A stretch of 64,000 nt of DNA from Ruminococcus callidus ATCC 27760 (GCF_000468015.1 NZ_KI260408.1:81020-145019), one strand, 5' to 3'. Shown: positions 32,143 to 41,461, counted from the first letter of the stretch. Numbers and translations are program-made. Notes: generated from the letters alone by a model not told the origin.

Positions 32143-33444
32143 TCAGTTGAATTTGTGAATGGCATCTACCAGTTCGCTGCCCGTAAAAGTAAGCGGGTTA
32201 TTGGCATCCGAATTAAAGTATACGCCGTTTTTCCAATAGAATTCCGAGTATCGAACATATGCTCCGTCAGGCACCGCATCTCCGCCATCATTCAAGAAAT
32301 ATAGGAGCGTTTCTCCGACTTTAGGAAGTGATATATCTCCATTGTTCTCAAACAGACTGGTTTCTGCTGCCTGCTCTGCCGTCATATTCCATTGTTCCGG
32401 TGTTTCTCCTATATAGGAAAGATATTCCGTCATTGGCATATAACCGCCCTTTATATAAATTGAAATGCAATCTCCGTAATGCAACTCTTTTGCCGAATCA
32501 AAAACCATTTCCAGTTTGACATCAACTTGAATCCACGGCTGTCCCTGAATACTGGTATAAGTTACAGCATTTGTTGTGCCGAGTACAATCGTATCCGATT
32601 TTGCAATCAGATCTGAAAGTGTGTCAAATGTTATACCTACTGAGGCAACTTCCCAAACGTGTTTTGCAACTGTATAACTGCATGGCGGCTGTACCGTATA
32701 ATCTTTTGTTTGCATTGGTTCACAGGAATCAGCACGCGTTGTGACGGTCTGTATATCATTTTTGCCGTCCATATAGCGTGTTGTTGTCTGTGCAGCAGTC
32801 GTATGCTCTGATGCAACTGCTGTTGATGCAAGGGGAGTGGTCATCTGCTTTGTGCCAGTCGTTGTTCTTTTCCGTGTGGTAGTATATGCAACAGAAGTCA
32901 CAACTGCTTTTGCTGTTGTCGTATCAGATCTTCTTACAGTTGAAACCGAAATTGTAGTTTGCTTGGAATCCGAAGTCGATTTTTCCGGTACTTGGTGAGA
33001 GGTGGTATGTTTGGATACTGTACTGGTTGAACTTGACAGAGTATTTTCTGCGGTTGCTAAAACTGTTTCAGCAGAATTTTTTTCACCGGTAGTAACTGTT
33101 GTTCGTGTTGTTTCTGCCGTAAATGATGTCATTGATTGTGAAGTCACAGTCGTTGTTGCCGGATCTATCCAGGCTGTTATTGTGGTTTCCTGCGGCGGAA
33201 CAACCTCGAGTTGATCTCTGGAATCGAAAAACGCTTGATACGCACCATACCCGATACCCAGTACCGCAGCTGCACAGAACACCATTGCAGACTGTCGAAT
33301 CCACTTCGGATACCGCTGAAAAAAGAGGGGAGTGGCGGTATCTTGTGATTGTTCAGCCTGTATTTGCTGTAGAAACTGTGCTTTTCTTTGAGGAGCAGGC
33401 GGTTCAAAACAGTCTTGCAGTGCCTTTTTATATTTCCGTTTCAT
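32143..33444 (-). CDS. Single-pass membrane protein with Ser/Thr-rich outer region, probable anti-sigma partner
   Basis: The 433-residue protein has a basic N-terminal cytoplasmic part (about 1-50), one membrane segment (about 51-70), a long Thr/Ser-rich stretch (about 80-260) and a C-terminal globular domain (about 285-433, including LSDLIAKSDTIVLGTT and YGDCISIYIKGG). Its start overlaps the end of the ECF sigma gene by 17 bases, with AAAGGAGG as SD, and the dockerin gene follows after 27 bases. Position and topology suggest it holds and releases the sigma factor in response to an outside signal. No zinc-binding anti-sigma motif is seen, so that role is an inference. Confidence 0.7.
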   Translation of the reverse strand: MKRKYKKALQDCFEPPAPQRKAQFLQQIQAEQSQDTATPLFFQRYPKWIRQSAMVFCAAAVLGIGYGAYQAFFDSRDQLEVVPPQETTITAWIDPATTTVTSQSMTSFTAETTRTTVTTGEKNSAETVLATAENTLSSSTSTVSKHTTSHQVPEKSTSDSKQTTISVSTVRRSDTTTAKAVVTSVAYTTTRKRTTTGTKQMTTPLASTAVASEHTTAAQTTTRYMDGKNDIQTVTTRADSCEPMQTKDYTVQPPCSYTVAKHVWEVASVGITFDTLSDLIAKSDTIVLGTTNAVTYTSIQGQPWIQVDVKLEMVFDSAKELHYGDCISIYIKGGYMPMTEYLSYIGETPEQWNMTAEQAAETSLFENNGDISLPKVGETLLYFLNDGGDAVPDGAYVRYSEFYWKNGVYFNSDANNPLTFTGSELVDAIHKFN

Positions 33445-33907
33445 ACCCGTCTGCCTCCTTTCCAAAATGTTTTCGCAGTTTTGCCAGTATGGCTTTCAAT
33501 TTTCGATGCAGTGCAAAGCGGGATATTCCGTACAGCTGGCTCATCACCACGACAGGCACTTCATTGACATAGCGGAGCAGGATCAGTTCCCGTTCTTCCG
33601 CTGTCAATTCTGAAAGAGCATTTCGCAGTGCTACATGTGTGATAAAATCATCATCTTGTACAGAAACAACCGGCATATTTTCCTCACTGAGGGGTTCGGC
33701 AGAGGGCTTGCGGTATGTATCAATACAAAGATTTCTTGCAATTACATACAAATACTGCAATTCTTTTCCGGTACTTTGATACTGCGGATGCTGATAGTAT
33801 CTCAAAAATGTTTCCTGCGTCAAATCTTCTGCAAGTTCCTGACATCTGGTATGAAAAAAACAATATCGATAGATCTTGTCATATTGCTGCGACAGATTCA
33901 TAGGCAC
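33428..33907 (-). CDS. ECF-type RNA polymerase sigma factor
   Basis: The 159-residue protein has sigma region 2 (about 8-60, with AEDLTQETFLRYY and the LYVIARNLCIDTYRK core-binding/DNA-melting segment) and region 4 (about 98-150, with ALSELTAEERELILLRY followed by a helix-turn-helix). This is the ECF (group 4) layout. The frame starts with a GTG at 33907, which has GAGGGGTGAG at suitable distance; an ATG two codons later is possible. It heads the operon with the membrane protein and dockerin protein. A housekeeping-type promoter lies at 34076-34104. Confidence 0.88.
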   Translation of the reverse strand: MPMNLSQQYDKIYRYCFFHTRCQELAEDLTQETFLRYYQHPQYQSTGKELQYLYVIARNLCIDTYRKPSAEPLSEENMPVVSVQDDDFITHVALRNALSELTAEERELILLRYVNEVPVVVMSQLYGISRFALHRKLKAILAKLRKHFGKEADGYETEI

Positions 33908-34075
33908 TGCATCTCACCCCTCTCATTGGCATTAACGTTTGAACTGGAAAAATGTGCGTTTAAATTTGTAAATATTTTTTGAACTATAAAATTCTATGAC
34001 ATATCAGAATGTATTTCAACGGTGCTATTCATTTTTATGTGAATTTATGTGAATATGCTCTATATCATAATCCCC

Positions 34076-34104
34076 AGTATACCATAATTTTAGCAAGTTT
34101 GCAA
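34076..34104 (-). promoter_or_regulatory. Promoter of the sigma/membrane/dockerin operon
   Basis: On the minus strand TTGCAA (34104-34099) and TATACT (34081-34076) are spaced by 17 bases, with TGG before the -10. The leader of about 160 bases is AT-rich. Together with the promoter at 34140 this is what the 313-base gap from 33908 to 34220 holds. Confidence 0.7.
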
Positions 34105-34139
34105 ATTTGCTGTTTTTCTGAAAATGTATTTTGAACAGC

Positions 34140-34168
34140 TGGACAATCCCCCAAAATTGTGCTATAAT
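34140..34168 (+). promoter_or_regulatory. Promoter of the flavin reductase-like gene
   Basis: TGGACA (34140-34145) and TATAAT (34163-34168) are spaced by 17 bases, about 45 bases before the SD. Confidence 0.8.
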
Positions 34169-34220
34169 AAAAAAGGCGGGATTTGTCCTGCCGGATTTTA
34201 TCGAAAAGGGAGTCTTACAA

Positions 34221-34778
34221 ATGAGAAAAAATTTTGGAGCACAGACATGGATGTATCCGATGCCGGTTCTCATCGTCGGCACCTATGATGAAAACGGAAG
34301 GCCCGATGCCATGAATGCAGCTTGGGGCGGCATTTATGAAACCAATCAGATCATGCTTTGCTTGAGTGAAAACCACAAGACGACAAAGAATATTCGAGCA
34401 AAGGGTTCTTTCACAGTCAGCTTTGCAACTGCGGATACGGCTGTTCCGGCTGATTATGTGGGTTTGGTTTCCGGAAATAACACACCGGATAAAATGGAAA
34501 AGTCCGGTCTGCACGCAGAAAAGAGTACTACAGTTGATGCTCCGCTGTTTCAGGAATTTCCGATGGCATTGGAGTGCAAGCTGGTAAAGTTCAATGAAGA
34601 CGGCATTGTTGTCGGCGAAATTGTCAATGTTTGTGCTGATGAGCGTGTGCTGGACGAAAATGGAAAGATTGATACTGACAAGGTAAATCCAATTGTTTTC
34701 GACAGCGTTGCTCACACCTATCGCAAACTGGGCGAAAAAGTTGGCACCGCATTTTCTGACGGCAACCAGCTGAAATAA
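34221..34778 (+). CDS. Flavin reductase-like FMN-binding protein
   Basis: The 185-residue protein matches the flavin reductase-like split-barrel family: an N-terminal PMPVLIVGTYDENGRPDAMNAAW segment, then SENHKTTKNIRAKGSFTVSF, which forms the FMN site, and a C-terminal lid. Members reduce or carry FMN, and the physiological partner is not known. The ATG at 34221 follows AAAGGGAG; an upstream in-frame ATG at 34131 lies before the promoter and is rejected. It is monocistronic, with a terminator at 34810. Confidence 0.85.
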   Translation: MRKNFGAQTWMYPMPVLIVGTYDENGRPDAMNAAWGGIYETNQIMLCLSENHKTTKNIRAKGSFTVSFATADTAVPADYVGLVSGNNTPDKMEKSGLHAEKSTTVDAPLFQEFPMALECKLVKFNEDGIVVGEIVNVCADERVLDENGKIDTDKVNPIVFDSVAHTYRKLGEKVGTAFSDGNQLK

Positions 34779-34809
34779 AAACATATTCTAAGTCAAATCT
34801 AAAAAGCAA

Positions 34810-34843
34810 AAATCACGCAGTTTCAAAAAGCTGCGTGATTTCT
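34810..34843. terminator. Terminator after the flavin reductase-like gene
   Basis: AAATCACGCAG (34810-34820) and CTGCGTGATTT (34831-34841) form a perfect 11-pair stem, with A and T runs outside. It can also serve the small minus-strand gene at 34867. Confidence 0.85.
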
Positions 34844-34866
34844 ATGCGATAGCGATACTATTGAAT

Positions 34867-35040
34867 TTACCACATCAGAGAAGTGAGATCGTCCAGAATA
34901 CAACCAGCGGCTTTGACTGCCTTACCGGCATTTTTTCGAATGTCATGCTTCTGCTTAGAGGTTGCCTTGGACATCATATAACAAACTGTTCCTACAGTTG
35001 CACCAACTGTAACCCCGCGAACTACAGATTTTACGGTCAT
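34867..35040 (-). CDS. Small 57-residue protein with a short hydrophobic segment
   Basis: Reading the minus strand from the CAT at 35038-35040 gives an uninterrupted frame beginning MTVKSVVRGVTVGATVG and ending in TSLMW before a TAA at 34867-34869. An AAAGGAG SD lies eight bases before the ATG. The N-terminal third is Gly/Val-rich and could span or touch the membrane; the rest is a basic helix (SKQKHDIRKNAGKAVKAAG) and a short tail. Similar small proteins are common in Firmicutes as far as I recall, with no known function. Confidence 0.7.
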   Translation of the reverse strand: MTVKSVVRGVTVGATVGTVCYMMSKATSKQKHDIRKNAGKAVKAAGCILDDLTSLMW

Positions 35041-35162
35041 TTTTGCATACTCCTTTCCGCATTTTCATTTTTCAGCGATTTCTGCTGCATGCTTATTATG
35101 CGAAAAGAAAACTGCATTTATCCCTGTATATCCATTCCACAACTGGAAAAGAGAGGGCTTTT

Positions 35163-35675
35163 ATGAAATTATCACAATTGAACATCGTTTTAGTCGAACC
35201 GCAAATTCCGCAGAATACCGGAAATATTTCCAGAACCTGTGCCGTTACTGGAGCAAGGCTGCATTTAGTGGAACCTCTTGGATTTACGGTGACAGACAAG
35301 CACCTCAAGCGTGCGGGGTTGGACTATTGGGACAAGCTGGACTTGACATATTACACGAACTGGGAGGACTTTTGCGACAAAAATCCGGAAGGGGAGAGGT
35401 ATTTCTTCACAACAAAGGGCAGACATATTCACAGTGATGTTTCTTATCCAACAGATAAACCTGTGTATCTGGTATTCGGCAGAGAAGACAAAGGACTGAA
35501 CGAATCTCTGCTAGTACAACATCCGGACACCTGTGTTCGCATTCCTATGCGAAATACCCTTCGCAGTCTGAACCTTTCCAATTCTGTGGCAATTGCAGCA
35601 TATGAAGTATTACGGCAATGGGAATATCCAGAGTTATCTGTAGAAGGCGAACTGACACAGTTTACATGGGAATAA
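35163..35675 (+). CDS. trmL: tRNA (cytidine(34)-2'-O)-methyltransferase
   Basis: TrmL methylates the 2'-O of the wobble base in certain leucine tRNAs using S-adenosylmethionine. The 170-residue protein is a minimal SPOUT enzyme with the early VEPQIPQNTGNISRTC motif, a central VFGREDKGL motif and the C-terminal knot motif IPMRNTLRSLNLSNSVAIA. The ATG at 35163 is chosen from the SD GAGAGGG and from family length. It is followed by a strong terminator. Confidence 0.95.
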   Translation: MKLSQLNIVLVEPQIPQNTGNISRTCAVTGARLHLVEPLGFTVTDKHLKRAGLDYWDKLDLTYYTNWEDFCDKNPEGERYFFTTKGRHIHSDVSYPTDKPVYLVFGREDKGLNESLLVQHPDTCVRIPMRNTLRSLNLSNSVAIAAYEVLRQWEYPELSVEGELTQFTWE

Positions 35676-35695
35676 AGTACTTTGAAATTGATATA

Positions 35696-35742
35696 AAAAC
35701 AACGGGCAAGTTACATGATTATTGTAACTTGCCCGTTGTTTT
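35696..35742. terminator. Bidirectional terminator between trmL and the recombinase gene
   Basis: A perfect 20-pair stem (35696-35715 with 35723-35742) with a seven-base loop begins with AAAAC and ends with GTTTT, so it has a T run on both strands. Confidence 0.92.
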
Positions 35743-35774
35743 AGCAATACATATCAATGTTATGTATTAGTAAT

Positions 35775-36830
35775 TCACTCTGGATTTGTAATATCTGTAT
35801 TCTCTGATTTCGATTCATGATCTTCATTGTTTTCCTGCTCAGCTTGACTTTGACTGTTTCTTTCAAAGTGTGCCAGAGGCGAACTGTCTGTCGCATGTTT
35901 CAAAATCTGATTGGACAAATGGGTGTAGATCTCTGTTGTAGAGGTGCTTGCATGTCCCAATACTTCTTTTAGCGTCAATGCATCAACATTTCCGTACTGA
36001 TACATCAGCGTTGCCGCAGTATGCCGCAACTTGTGGGTAGAAAAGCCTTGTCCGCCAAGATCTGCCTGTGCCAACGCAGTTTCTACTACTTGCTGCACAC
36101 GCCGTTTGCTGATCCGTGTATGCCGCTTGCTCAGGAAAACAGCAGTTTCCGCAGAGCCCTCAGGCAACTCACGAACTTGTAAGTACGCGTGAAGTGCGTC
36201 CATACAGGCTTCATTTAAGTACACCATGCGTTCCTTATTGCCTTTGCCCAGCACACGCATTTTGGCTTCCTTGAAGTTGATGTCTGAAAGATTCAAACCC
36301 ACCAGTTCGCTAAGCCGTATTCCGCAATTCAAGAACAATGTCAATATGCAATAATCCCGTTCTGGATATGCAGAATTCAAAGATTGCAGCAATTGCTGGC
36401 TTTGTTCCAATGTCAAATATCGCGGCAAAGCTTTTTTCGGCGATGGCAGTTCCAATTGCTCAGTCGGGTCTTGCGAAATCAATTTCTGATGTTGGCAGAG
36501 ATAGCGGAAAAAGCTACGCAGTGCAGAAACTTTTCGGCCGCGGGCACGATCATGATTTTCACGTTCTTCTGTAACATAATACAGATAGTTATATAAGTCC
36601 TGCAATGTCACAGATTGCAAAGCAGATACGGACATATCTTTGATCGGAATCTGCTGCAAGTCGTTGATGTCCTGAAACTGCGGCTCACGCATCATGCGAA
36701 GATACTTCAGAAACAAACGAATGTCCAGATAGTATTCCTGTACCGTACGGCTGGACAATGATTTCGTTACAGTGATATATAAAATATAATCCAGAAAAAA
36801 ATCAGGGCACTGTTTGCGATCAATTTCCAA
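35775..36830 (-). CDS. XerC/XerD-type tyrosine recombinase
   Basis: The 351-residue protein has the SAM-like N-terminal DNA-binding domain (about 5-110) and the catalytic domain with the Arg in CGIRLSELVG (about 173), the HKLRH box (about 267), the LGHAS histidine and the Tyr in IYTHL (about 302). All active residues are present. A 40-residue acidic, Gln/Glu-rich C-terminal tail is extra. A TTG start at 36830 is preferred because GAGGGGAGGG lies eight bases upstream; the longer frame to 36875 has no SD. It could be the chromosome dimer-resolving Xer or a relative, as no attachment site or phage genes are near. Confidence 0.88.
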   Translation of the reverse strand: MEIDRKQCPDFFLDYILYITVTKSLSSRTVQEYYLDIRLFLKYLRMMREPQFQDINDLQQIPIKDMSVSALQSVTLQDLYNYLYYVTEERENHDRARGRKVSALRSFFRYLCQHQKLISQDPTEQLELPSPKKALPRYLTLEQSQQLLQSLNSAYPERDYCILTLFLNCGIRLSELVGLNLSDINFKEAKMRVLGKGNKERMVYLNEACMDALHAYLQVRELPEGSAETAVFLSKRHTRISKRRVQQVVETALAQADLGGQGFSTHKLRHTAATLMYQYGNVDALTLKEVLGHASTSTTEIYTHLSNQILKHATDSSPLAHFERNSQSQAEQENNEDHESKSENTDITNPE

Positions 36831-36864
36831 AATAATTGCCCTCCCCTCGTAATTGGGTCCTCTT

Positions 36865-36894
36865 AATTGCACCAAATTTGTATTTGGTGCAATT
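36865..36894. promoter_or_regulatory. Perfect inverted repeat upstream of the recombinase gene
   Basis: AATTGCACCAAAT (36865-36877) and ATTTGGTGCAATT (36882-36894) form a perfect 13-base inverted repeat around TTGT, with no T run. It could be an operator or an RNA hairpin in the recombinase leader; it is not a typical terminator. Confidence 0.5.
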
Positions 36895-36925
36895 ACATAT
36901 TAGCATTTCCCTGTCATATTTCGGC

Positions 36926-38533
36926 TCATTGCAAATATGCCTGCAGCACTTGTTCTGCACAACGAATTCCGTCTACTGCCGCAGATGTGATTCCACCTGC
37001 GTATCCGGCTCCTTCGCCGCATGGATACAAACCAGCCAGCGACACTGACTCACAGTTTTCGTTCCGAACAATGCGTACAGGCGACGAACTGCGGCTTTCT
37101 ACGCCGGTCAATACTGCATCTGTTTCTGCAAATCCATGAATCTTACGATTCATGGCTGGAATTCCAAGTCGCAAAGTTTCTGCAACAAATGCCGGTAAAT
37201 ATTCATCTGGTGAAATCCAATTGACACCCGGCTGATACGTTGGTTCAATTTTTCCGCAACCAGTCGCAGCGTGTTTTTGCAAAAAATCGCCAACACAGCA
37301 AACTGGTGCATAATAATTGCCGCCGCCAGCTTGAAATGCAGCTTCTTCCAGTTTCTGTTGAAACCGCATTCCGGCTAACGGGTGTGAATCCTGCAACTCT
37401 GCCGCGGAAACGCCGACCAGTAATGCACTATTGGCATTTCTGCCATTTCTGGCATAATTACTCATACCATTGACAACCAGTCGATGTTGTTCTGAAGATG
37501 CTGCAACGACTTCCCCACCCGGACACATACAAAATGTGTACAAACTATGTTTGTTCGGCAAGTGCACAGCCAGCTTATAATCTGCAACCGGAAGCTCCGG
37601 CGGAGAGGCTTCCCTGCCGTACATGGCATGATTTAACCAATCCTGCGAATGCTCGATTCGCATACCGACTGCAAAATTTTTTTGCGTCATAGAAATGTTC
37701 GCATTGTACAGCATTTCAAACACATCTCGAGCACTATGCCCCACAGCAAGAATACAGTGAGAGGTAAGGATTTCTGTCGTTTTTCCGTCCTTTTGATACT
37801 GTACAGCTGTCAGCTTGCCATTTTTCTGTACCAGCTTTTCCATGTGAGCCTGAAAGAGGATCTCTCCGCCGTATCGTTGAATTGTTTTCCGCATTTCTCG
37901 CACGACATGTACCAGCTTATCCGTTCCGATATGTGGTTTTGCCAGATAGAGAATTTCTTCCGGTGCGCCGCATTCTACAAAGCTTTGCAGCACAAAACGA
38001 ATTCGCGGATCCTTAATGCCAGTCGTCAGTTTGCCGTCTGAAAATGTTCCTGCACCGCCTTCGCCAAACTGTACATTGCTGTCTGTACAGAGCATGCCGG
38101 TTTTTCGGAAATTTGTCACATCTTCCTGTCGCTGCTCCACGCATTTTCCGCGTTCCAGCACAATTGGACGCAATCCCGCCTTTGCCAGAATTAATGCCGC
38201 AAACATGCCCGCCGGACCAAATCCCACAATTACAGGACGATTTGATTGGCTTACGGGAACTGTACATTTTGGGATACGATAATAATAAGGTACGTACGAC
38301 TGAATGTCAGCATCTTTTACAGCACGCCGCAGAATTTTTTCCTCATTTGAAACGGCAACTGCAACTGTCAAAATCACAGTGATTTTCGGTTTTTTCCGTG
38401 CATCAACAGAACGTTTCAAATATAACACTGACTGAATTTCCTGTGCTGAAATATGCAGCCGTTGTGCAATCTTCTGCCGTAAAATATCTTCCGTGAATTG
38501 CAAGGGCATAGAGAGATTCGTTAATTTAATCAT
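36926..38533 (-). CDS. FAD-dependent oxidoreductase of unknown substrate (COG2509-type)
   Basis: The 535-residue protein has an N-terminal region of about 95 residues, followed by a dinucleotide-binding motif VIVGFGPAGMFAAL (about 100) and a GEGGAGTFSDGKLTTG segment typical of this FAD-dependent family. The late GLYPCGEGAGYAGGI motif closes the flavin site. The reaction is unknown. Its start overlaps the stop of the preceding gene by four bases (ATGA), so the two flavoproteins are co-translated. Confidence 0.85.
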   Translation of the reverse strand: MIKLTNLSMPLQFTEDILRQKIAQRLHISAQEIQSVLYLKRSVDARKKPKITVILTVAVAVSNEEKILRRAVKDADIQSYVPYYYRIPKCTVPVSQSNRPVIVGFGPAGMFAALILAKAGLRPIVLERGKCVEQRQEDVTNFRKTGMLCTDSNVQFGEGGAGTFSDGKLTTGIKDPRIRFVLQSFVECGAPEEILYLAKPHIGTDKLVHVVREMRKTIQRYGGEILFQAHMEKLVQKNGKLTAVQYQKDGKTTEILTSHCILAVGHSARDVFEMLYNANISMTQKNFAVGMRIEHSQDWLNHAMYGREASPPELPVADYKLAVHLPNKHSLYTFCMCPGGEVVAASSEQHRLVVNGMSNYARNGRNANSALLVGVSAAELQDSHPLAGMRFQQKLEEAAFQAGGGNYYAPVCCVGDFLQKHAATGCGKIEPTYQPGVNWISPDEYLPAFVAETLRLGIPAMNRKIHGFAETDAVLTGVESRSSSPVRIVRNENCESVSLAGLYPCGEGAGYAGGITSAAVDGIRCAEQVLQAYLQ

Positions 38534-39786
38534 ACAGTGTCACCTCTTTTCTGCAAAATTTGTTTCGCCGCATTTTCTCCGGAAAATTGTCCGGATTGCC
38601 ATGCCCAATTCAGATTATAACCGCCGCAGTTTCCATGAAAGTCCAAGATCTCACCTGCAAAAAACAAGCCATTTACCAAACGAGATTGCAAATCCGCATC
38701 AATTTCCTCTGCCGGAATGCCGCCGGAAGTCACTTGAGCCTCCTGCCAACTGCCTCTGGAGAGGACTGGAAATTTCCAAGAAAGAATAGTTTTCGCAACT
38801 TGCTCCAATTGCTGCGGCGTAATTTCATAAACAGGCGTATCCATTGACATAGCAATACCAGCACTTCGCAAAAGCTGTATGCCCGCCTTTTTAGGCAGCA
38901 AGCCGGTAAGCCAATCCTCCAGTTTCCAGTTTGTCCGAACGCCATATAATTCCCACAACAAAGGAAGTAGCCGTTGTTCTGGAATTTCCGGCAAAAGCCT
39001 TAGACAAATTGCAGCCGGTTCCTGTCCCACACAAGCAGCAGAGAGATTCATTACACATATTCCGGAGATAGTCCGTTCTGTAAACTGCACTTCTCCTGTA
39101 TCTACCGCAAGAACAGTGCCATTTTCAGAAATTGCAGTCACTTCTGCCGAAAGACGGATACCTTTCAACAGTCGCAGTAAGACTGGTTTTGTTAAAAAAG
39201 GCACCAATGCCGGCTTTGGTGTATTGCAATGATGCCCCAAATTCAAAAGCCATGAGAATGCTGACCCGTCAGAGCCGGTTTTAGGAGCAGCAAATCCACC
39301 TGTTGTGACAATTGCCGCACTTGCAAGGAAATCTCCTTGTGTGGTCTTTGCCAGAATTCCGGATTCCGTCTGCTGTATATCGGAAACCAAACAATAGCAA
39401 ACGTCAGAAATCCCCTCTTGTTCTATTGTCAAACGAAGTGCATCTAATACGCTCGCCGCCTGATTCGAACAAGGATACAGCCTACCATCAGATTCACGAC
39501 GGCAGTACAGTCCCATGCTTTGAAAAAATGCTTCTGCTGGCTGCGTCTGTTCTACAATTGTATTCCAGTACTTTTTGCAGGAGCCATAATAATATCGGGA
39601 ATCTGTTGAAATGTTCCCAAGGTTGCAGCGACCGTTTCCGGTAGCCAGTATCTTTTTTCCAACTCTGGAATTACGCTCCAGAATCATAACAGATAACTCC
39701 GGACAAAAACGTTTTGCTGCAACAGCGGCGGCGAGGCCTGAGGCTCCGCCGCCGATAATCATTATATCTGTTGTATACTGCTGCAT
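38530..39786 (-). CDS. NAD(P)/FAD-dependent oxidoreductase of the BaiN/HI0933 family
   Basis: The 418-residue protein begins with the FAD-binding IMIIGGGASGLAAAVAA motif and the GKKILATGNGRCN motif, and ends with the family's FAGEILDFHGNCGGYNLNWAWQSG stretch. Family members are flavoproteins related to BaiN, but substrates are mostly unknown. The ATG at 39786 follows GGGAG; residues upstream of it are not conserved. It follows the UPF0210 gene by ten bases and overlaps the next FAD gene by four. Confidence 0.88.
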   Translation of the reverse strand: MQQYTTDIMIIGGGASGLAAAVAAKRFCPELSVMILERNSRVGKKILATGNGRCNLGNISTDSRYYYGSCKKYWNTIVEQTQPAEAFFQSMGLYCRRESDGRLYPCSNQAASVLDALRLTIEQEGISDVCYCLVSDIQQTESGILAKTTQGDFLASAAIVTTGGFAAPKTGSDGSAFSWLLNLGHHCNTPKPALVPFLTKPVLLRLLKGIRLSAEVTAISENGTVLAVDTGEVQFTERTISGICVMNLSAACVGQEPAAICLRLLPEIPEQRLLPLLWELYGVRTNWKLEDWLTGLLPKKAGIQLLRSAGIAMSMDTPVYEITPQQLEQVAKTILSWKFPVLSRGSWQEAQVTSGGIPAEEIDADLQSRLVNGLFFAGEILDFHGNCGGYNLNWAWQSGQFSGENAAKQILQKRGDTV

Positions 39787-39796
39787 GGTTCTCCCA

Positions 39797-41167
39797 TTAG
39801 TTCTTGATGCTGTGCATCGGTGCCGGAATGCGACCGCCGCGTGCAATGAACTTTGCAGCGGACTTCCGCTTTACAGGCATAACCGGTGCACTGCCGAACA
39901 AACCGCCGAATTCCAACATATCGCCTTCCTTCAGACCAATTGCCGGAATCAAACGAACTGCGGTTGTTTTGTTGTTGACCATACCGATTGCCATTTCATC
40001 TGCAATAATTGCGGAAATGGTAGACGCTTCAATATCGCCGGGAACTGCAATCATATCCAGACCAACGGAGCAAACAGAAGTCATTGCTTCCAGCTTTGTC
40101 AGTGTCAATGTACCGTCTACTGCTGCATCGATCATGCCAGCATCTTCGGAAACCGGAATAAACGCACCAGACAGACCGCCAACATTGGAGGAAGCCATAA
40201 CGCCGCCCTTCTTTACCGCATCATTCAGCAGAGCCAGAGCAGCTGTAGTGCCATGTGTACCGCAGGTTTCCAGACCCATTGCTTCCAGAATATGTGCAAC
40301 GCTGTCACCAACAGCCGGTGTGGGGGCCAGAGAAAGGTCTACAATGCCGAACGGAACGCCCAGCATCTGCGATGCTTTTGCACCTACCAGCTGACCCATT
40401 CTGGTGATCTTGAATGCGGTCTTTTTGATGATGTCTGCAATCTGATCGATCGAAGCGTCCGGATACTTGGATACGGTAGAACGTACAACGCCCGGTCCGG
40501 AAACGCCGACATTGATAACGCAATCCGGCTCACCGACACCGTGGAACGCACCAGCCATAAACGGATTATCTTCCGGTGCATTACAGAAAATGACCAGCTT
40601 GGACGGTCCAACACACTGACGATCTGCTGTCAGCTTTGCAGATTCCAGAACAATGTCACCCATGATACGAACTGCGTCCATGTTGATACCGCTTCTGGTG
40701 GAGCCTACGTTGACAGAAGAACACAGACGAGTAGTTACATCCAGTGCTTCCGGAATGGAACGAATCAGTTCCAGATCTCCTGCACTGAATCCCTTGTGAA
40801 CCAGTGCGGAATAACCGCCGACAAAATTGACACCACAGGTTTCAGCTGCACGCTGCAAAGCCTTGGCGAACTTTACCGGATTTTCCTTCGGGCATGCAGC
40901 TGCCAGCATAGCAATCGGTGTTACAGCAATTCGCTTGTTGATGATCGGGATACCGTATTCCTTTTCAATCTTTTCACCGGTTTCCACCAGCTTTTCTGCC
41001 TTTCTTGTGATCTTGTCATAGACCTTATCACAAGCCTTATTGATGTCGGGGTCAATACAGTCCAGCAGAGAAATACCCATCGTGGTAGTACGAATGTCCA
41101 GACACTCATCCTGAATCATTCGGATCGTTTCCAGAATATCTCCTGCATTAAACATAGTGCTATTCAT
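39797..41167 (-). CDS. UPF0210 (PFL-like, DUF711) family protein
   Basis: The 456-residue protein matches UPF0210 along its full length, with landmarks [38 protein letters not shown] and the Gly-rich [11 protein letters not shown]. The family is structurally related to glycyl-radical enzymes by some accounts but lacks a visible C-terminal glycyl-radical motif, and its function is not established. The upstream ACT-domain gene is its standard partner, 24 bases away. AGGAG serves as SD. Confidence 0.9.
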   Translation of the reverse strand: MNSTMFNAGDILETIRMIQDECLDIRTTTMGISLLDCIDPDINKACDKVYDKITRKAEKLVETGEKIEKEYGIPIINKRIAVTPIAMLAAACPKENPVKFAKALQRAAETCGVNFVGGYSALVHKGFSAGDLELIRSIPEALDVTTRLCSSVNVGSTRSGINMDAVRIMGDIVLESAKLTADRQCVGPSKLVIFCNAPEDNPFMAGAFHGVGEPDCVINVGVSGPGVVRSTVSKYPDASIDQIADIIKKTAFKITRMGQLVGAKASQMLGVPFGIVDLSLAPTPAVGDSVAHILEAMGLETCGTHGTTAALALLNDAVKKGGVMASSNVGGLSGAFIPVSEDAGMIDAAVDGTLTLTKLEAMTSVCSVGLDMIAVPGDIEASTISAIIADEMAIGMVNNKTTAVRLIPAIGLKEGDMLEFGGLFGSAPVMPVKRKSAAKFIARGGRIPAPMHSIKN

Positions 41168-41191
41168 AATATAATCTTCTCCTGCGTTTTC

Positions 41192-41461
41192 TTAGATACG
41201 GTGCATTGCATTGAAAATATCTTCATGCATAGCGTGAATGGACAAGCCCAGTGTTTCACCCAAGCTGTTCAGTTCGTCACTCAGCTGTGTGAAATCTGTT
41301 GTCATTGCTGTGATGTCCACCATCATGATCATGGCGAACATATCCTGCAAAACGCTCTGAGTCACTTCCAGCACATTCGCCTGATACTTTGCACAAACGC
41401 CGCTTACCTGATGCAGAATACCTACATTGTCCTTACCAATTACTGTGATTACAGCACGCAT
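41192..41461 (-). CDS. ACT domain protein (UPF0237)
   Basis: This 89-residue protein is a single ACT domain followed by a short helix. It begins with VITVIGKDNVGILHQVSGVCA, the typical ligand-binding loop. ACT domains bind amino acids and regulate partner proteins. The constant pairing with the UPF0210 gene that follows suggests a regulatory subunit, though this has not been shown here. GGAGG precedes the ATG. Confidence 0.9.
   Translation of the reverse strand: MRAVITVIGKDNVGILHQVSGVCAKYQANVLEVTQSVLQDMFAMIMMVDITAMTTDFTQLSDELNSLGETLGLSIHAMHEDIFNAMHRI

Noticed and set aside
33908..34025. ECF-type autoregulated promoter before the sigma gene
   Set aside because: A TGAAAT...GTC pair can be picked out on the minus strand, but the spacing is too short, and a housekeeping-type promoter explains the operon.
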